Positions 60,700-64,000 of a stretch of DNA of 64,000 nt are shown here, in pieces. The notes beneath the pieces were generated by a model that was given only the letters and a program-made list of their open reading frames with translations, did no database searches and was not told the origin of the DNA. Position numbers and translations under genes: made by a program. The stretch is from Patiria miniata (lineage: Eukaryota; Echinodermata; Asteroidea; Valvatida; Asterinidae). Location: NCBI RefSeq assembly GCF_015706575.1, contig NW_024037059.1, forward strand, positions 10,143,730 to 10,207,729, in the 5' to 3' direction. The first letter of the stretch is position 1; every line of letters begins with the position of its first letter.

Positions 60700-61751
60700 G
60701 TAAGTCACTTGCTATGATTACTGTGTTTAATCGTGAGACTTGTTGGTTATTATTCCTAATATGGCCAGTCACTTGCCGTGTCACGCGTAGCTGCTCTAAT
60801 TTCTCATCCACGCAACTGACAGCAACATGAGGCTAGCGAACGATGGCCCTAAAAAGGGCTTCAGAAAATTGGCAATTGTCATGGCAAACTACAACCAATC
60901 AAGACAAACAAAGCTGTTTTAGGTAGTAAATGACCTACTACATAAACCTATCTAGAGGTATTTTTTCTCAAAAAAAGTATTTCGATGCATTTTGACAATT
61001 TCTTTTAACTAACATCGTCATCTTGGCTGATAGTGGTACCGGGTACTCCGATTAGTTGTACGTAGTTTTCTGTGGTCTCAAATGCAGTCTCGTAAAATCT
61101 CGCGTAGGCTTTTGGGCCATGCGTGCATGACCCTGGACAAGAAATTGAGGTCAAACAGGGCTCTGCGCATGACACGGCCACTGACTGTGGCCAGATGAAC
61201 TATGTTTTGTAGTCGTATTGACTCATCTATCTATGGACTGATCTTCCAACATGTCCAAGGTATCCTAGCTTTCTCAATTAGTATTATGTACAACCGTGTC
61301 AATTTTGACATGCAAGAAAAATGTTGGTGGCCAGTGAGTCCATCAGAATCCACCAGTAATGTGCCTATCAAATGCCCCCCCCCCCCCCCCGCATGCCCCC
61401 CTCCCCCCGCGCTGCCCCCCCCCTTCCCCCCGCGCTGCCCCAGGTCCGATGTCAGGATTGGATCATGTTTTTCATGCCCCAGGGTGGGGATTTTGGTCAC
61501 TCAAATTACATTGTTGCCATTGGCACACTACATGGTACGGCAATCAGTAGTGCGCCCCACGTATGTATGTCAGGGCATGGTCGGGGATTGTCACTTACAT
61601 TTTGCCCAAGGGGTGGGGATTTTGTTACTTCAAAAGTGACAATCCCCACATCTTGGGTGGGGCAGCTGGGGGGGGGGGGAACTTGCGCATTAGGCGGGAA
61701 TAAATCTGTTGAGATCCTGAATCCGCCAAACTCCCCCAACAGCTCAGTATA

Positions 61752-62013
61752 CAGGGTGAGTCCAAAAAAACGAAACCCAATAGTCGGGTCTACTGTTTTA
61801 TTGAAGTTCTGCATGTAGCACTTTCAAAATCTAGGATATAAAAACCCAATTCATCAGTTTCTTTTAGTACAAAAATCATTCAAAACACTCATGTACTTTT
61901 CAAGTTACGGAATTTTAAACACAACCACCGTTGTAAGGTTCTGTCCACGGATCACAAAGAAGGTGTGCGTTCCTTCAGCAAAACAAAAATTCACACACAT
62001 CCCTATTAGTTCA
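61752..62013 (+). mobile_element. Mariner-like element, single-arm copy G2
   Basis: It starts CAGGGTGAGTCCAAAAAAAC after TA, and matches the left arm of G1 in order (GAAGTTCTGCATGTAGCACT, TCTGTCCACGGATCACAAAG, TTCACACACATCCCTAT). The inverted second arm of G1 is missing, so this is a truncated copy. It shows the uninterrupted ACTGTTTTATTGAAG site that carries an insertion in G1. Confidence 0.6.
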
Positions 62014-62185
62014 GTCGGAAAAGGGGGGTATCGTGCACCCTCGGAAATCAATTTCTAATCAACGTTTCTAGGTCAGAAAAAATGCGTAGAAAACGATTTG
62101 CTATGTTAAAAAATTCAAAAAATGTCCCACGTATTGTTTTTATGCAAATTAGTGCCGCCATTACCGAAAAATCTATTTGTAACTA

Positions 62186-62760
62186 TATCTCAGCCAATAT
62201 TGCAGATAATGGAACGAACTAGGTGTCTAAACCAATGTTTTCAAGGTCAGAGATCACAATAAAACTATTCTGGAAGTGACCACATGTGTCTGTGGCATAG
62301 GAATATGCAAATTAGTGCCGCAAATACCGGAAAGTCATGTTTTTGGCATATCTCGGCCAATATAGCACATAACTACACAAGTAAGGTGTCTAAACCCATG
62401 TTTTGAGGGTCAAGTATCATTAGAAGACCATTCACGAAGTAACTATGTGTGTCTTTGGCATGAAAATATGTAAATTATAAAGTGTCGGTTTATCAGATAT
62501 TTGATTTTTAGCCAATATCTCGGCCAATATTGCACATAACTACACAAGTAAGGTTTCTAAACCCATGTTTTGAGAGTCAGGTATCATTAGAAGACCATTC
62601 ACGAAGTAACTATGTGTGTCCTTGGCAGGTAAATATGTAAATTCTAAAGTGTCGGTTTTTCAGATATTTGATTTTTAGCCAATATCTCGGCCAATATTGC
62701 AGCTTATGTTGACAGAAGGGTTTTGATAAGCAATAATGATCAAAGTTTATTTTAAGCCAT
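62186..62760 (+). repeat. Tandem repeat of about 165 bp, four copies
   Basis: The word ATCTC(A/G)GCCAATAT(T/A)GCA recurs at about 62187, 62347, 62517 and 62684 (spacings of about 161, 170 and 167). Shared following words are GGTGTCTAAACCCATGTTTT, ATCATTAGAAGACCATTCAC and GAAGTAACTATGTGTGTC. The third unit is most like the second. A weaker partial unit may precede at about 62040. Lies in AIMP1 intron 2. Confidence 0.75.
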
Positions 62761-63087
62761 CATAATAATGAAAAACACGAGGTCATACGTCACAGACTGT
62801 TTATGCATATTCATGAGTTACAGCGCGGCCGCCATTTTGAAATCGCATGGGGGAGCATTTTCGGGACGATATTTGTGGAAGATGATGACTGAAAGTCGTC
62901 TTTTGGCCAGATGGATGAAAATATTGAGACCAAAGAACGTTTTTTCGAAAAGGTATGAGTTGCTCTACGACTAAGAACCTTAACTGTGGAAATTTTTGTC
63001 CTGGATGAAAAGATAATCTCGATCAAAAGATGTAGCAAAATCGCTACATCAGCGGCCAAAAAAATTCAGTCATTTTGGAAGCATTCA

Positions 63088-63136
63088 GCGTCTGGCCGTA
63101 CTACAGAGCTTGCGATAGTACTGTACGGCCAGACGC
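63088..63136. repeat. Perfect 14-bp stem hairpin
   Basis: GCGTCTGGCCGTAC at 63088-63101 is perfectly inverted at 63123-63136, loop 21. It is followed by several CTGAATCC(A/G)(T/C)C(A/G)AAATC words in both orientations (63148-63290), also seen once at 61714. Probably part of a small foldback repeat. Confidence 0.6.
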
Positions 63137-63438
63137 AGTCGGGCTACCTGAATCCATAAAAATCTTGCAGTTCTGCTAGGCTTACAGTTACAATCCTGAA
63201 TCCATCAAAATCCCCCAGTTTGTGCAATATGGAGGTATCCTGAATCCGCCGAAATCTCCCGAAACAGGAGTGTGGATTTTGATGGATTCAGGTACCCCGG
63301 TACGTTAGGGTTAATAAGATTTTGCTGAGATTTCGACCATTTCACAAACTTTTCAGAGGCTGAAAAAAAAATGAAACTCTTTGCACACATTGAACAGTAT
63401 GAGTTTGTACATTGTTTGATTGACTGTATATTGTTCAG

Positions 63439-63597
63439 GTATCCAGATACCATTGCCTAGGCCCTTTTCAAGTCAAGCTAATGGCGAGATGCAAGAGTCA
63501 GAGGTCAAAGTTCAAATGTCAGATCCTGTGCTAAAGAGTAAAGATGCTGCAGATCAGGCCAAGCCAGCTCCAAAGACAGCCAAAACAGACAAGAAAG
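63439..63597 (+). CDS. AIMP1: AIMP1 third recognised coding exon
   Basis: Acceptor ...TATATTGTTCAG; donor GTAGGA after 63597; ends in phase 1. The frame encodes (G)IQIPLPRPFSSQANGEM... to SKDAADQAKPAPKTAKTDKK(G), matching the human AIMP1 linker GVKQIPFPSGTPLHAN and the following lysine-rich stretch. That linker sits between the coiled coil and the C-terminal EMAPII/OB-fold tRNA-binding domain. The latter would be encoded by exons to the right of this window, so the gene is partial here. The lysine/alanine-rich tail is low-complexity, but the IPLP block and the gene order make the assignment good. Confidence 0.75.
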
Positions 63598-64000
63598 GTA
63601 GGAAACATTGAGCAGTTGTATTAAACCCATTGAAGTACCGGTAGCGGTACTACATTGTATTATATTGTGTTGATTTTTAATATTTGTAAATTTTATTGCA
63701 TTGTATCTTTGAAACTCTGATACATTTTCTCACCGTGCGCAAGCATGAATTTCCTACAATGTAGTTCCGGCTTCGGAAAACCATATCACTTAATATACTC
63801 GTGCACATGAATATTGCGTGATGTTTGTAGTCGAGCTCAGATGCAGGCTAGGAATGAGGCTGAATATATTTCACTATAATTACTTATTAATACTGATCCA
63901 AACATTAAATACATTAAAAGCGAGTGTGGATTTTCATGTCAAAAAATAAGGTACATTTCCCAACGTTTTTATTGGATTTTTTTACAACGGTCATGTATGA
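63598..64000 (+). other. AIMP1: AIMP1 intron 3, left part
   Basis: AT-rich with no coding similarity up to the window edge. Confidence 0.6.

Larger units (their letters stand above)
60700..63438 (+). other. AIMP1: AIMP1 intron 2, repeat-rich, may hide a small exon
   Basis: It contains a C-run-rich block (61376-61440), an inverted pair GGGGATTGTCACTT at 61583-61596 and 61634-61647, the mariner-like arm G2, a tandem repeat of about 165 bp and a short hairpin. No extra coding exon could be picked out by eye, although the exon phases suggest one. Confidence 0.55.

Noticed and set aside
61202-61818. Proline-rich open frames of about 145 codons
   Set aside because: They are made by C runs in a low-complexity intron block.

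Overview
The window looks like a gene-poor stretch of a metazoan nuclear genome: AT-rich, with GT-AG introns, minisatellites, many TIR-bounded DNA elements and ACATGTAC-type simple sequence. The protein similarities and the repeat style suggest a marine invertebrate deuterostome (echinoderm or a relative). That placement is inference. No bacterial, viral, CRISPR or operon-like structure was seen.

Only two host genes can be supported. The first is a single-exon rhodopsin-family (class A) GPCR on the minus strand at 10867-11976. It has all seven helices, a DRY motif, an NPxxL version of NPxxY and N-terminal glycosylation sequons, and its overall look is that of a neuropeptide receptor. The second, on the plus strand at the right end, is the 5' part of AIMP1/p43, the scaffold subunit of the multi-aminoacyl-tRNA-synthetase complex. 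Three exons are recognised (from 56606, 60582 and 63439). The OB-fold tRNA-binding domain should lie beyond the right edge.

Everything else is mainly repeats. Left to right: a hAT-like CAGGGGCG element (1830-2206); a foldback element with telomere-like CCCTAA core (2312-2409, second copy 32127-32279); a GTAGGGTA element (3451-4624); a 9-bp-TSD element, D1 (4785-5295); a 37-bp minisatellite (6196-8523) split by a 725-bp TIR element; the GPCR; Penelope and hAT-like pieces near 12.4-12.9 kb; a mariner-like foldback with a nested hAT-like element (15031-15665); a TAA-flanked Harbinger-like MITE (16909-17638); a long-TIR foldback (19091-19555); a LINE reverse-transcriptase remnant (about 20.0-20.27 kb); about 8.5 kb with little recognisable; a Harbinger-like element with a Myb/SANT-like remnant (28.74-29.98 kb), itself hit by a 382-bp element; a second copy of that 382-bp family with another element nested in it (32.7-33.75 kb); a tRNA-like SINE remnant; three copies of a palindrome-headed element E (35.84, 44.99 and 57.62 kb); the second D copy interrupted by E2 (44767-45914); a foldback made of CATTCTTAAGAATG palindromes (46.8-47.84 kb); a 4-kb 51-bp minisatellite with 1068-bp higher-order structure (48.73-52.74 kb); and a Penelope fragment and a tRNA-derived SINE just upstream of AIMP1.

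The main scientific value is structural. Several insertions can be dated and delimited inside the window because an empty paralogous site is also present: E2 in D2 against D1, a 309-bp element at 33.4 kb against the 29.9-kb copy, a 246-bp foldback in E1 against E2, and the 725-bp element in the minisatellite. The most unusual signal is that both arms of E's long palindrome have changed in concert between copies. I found no protein-coding system that I would call new.
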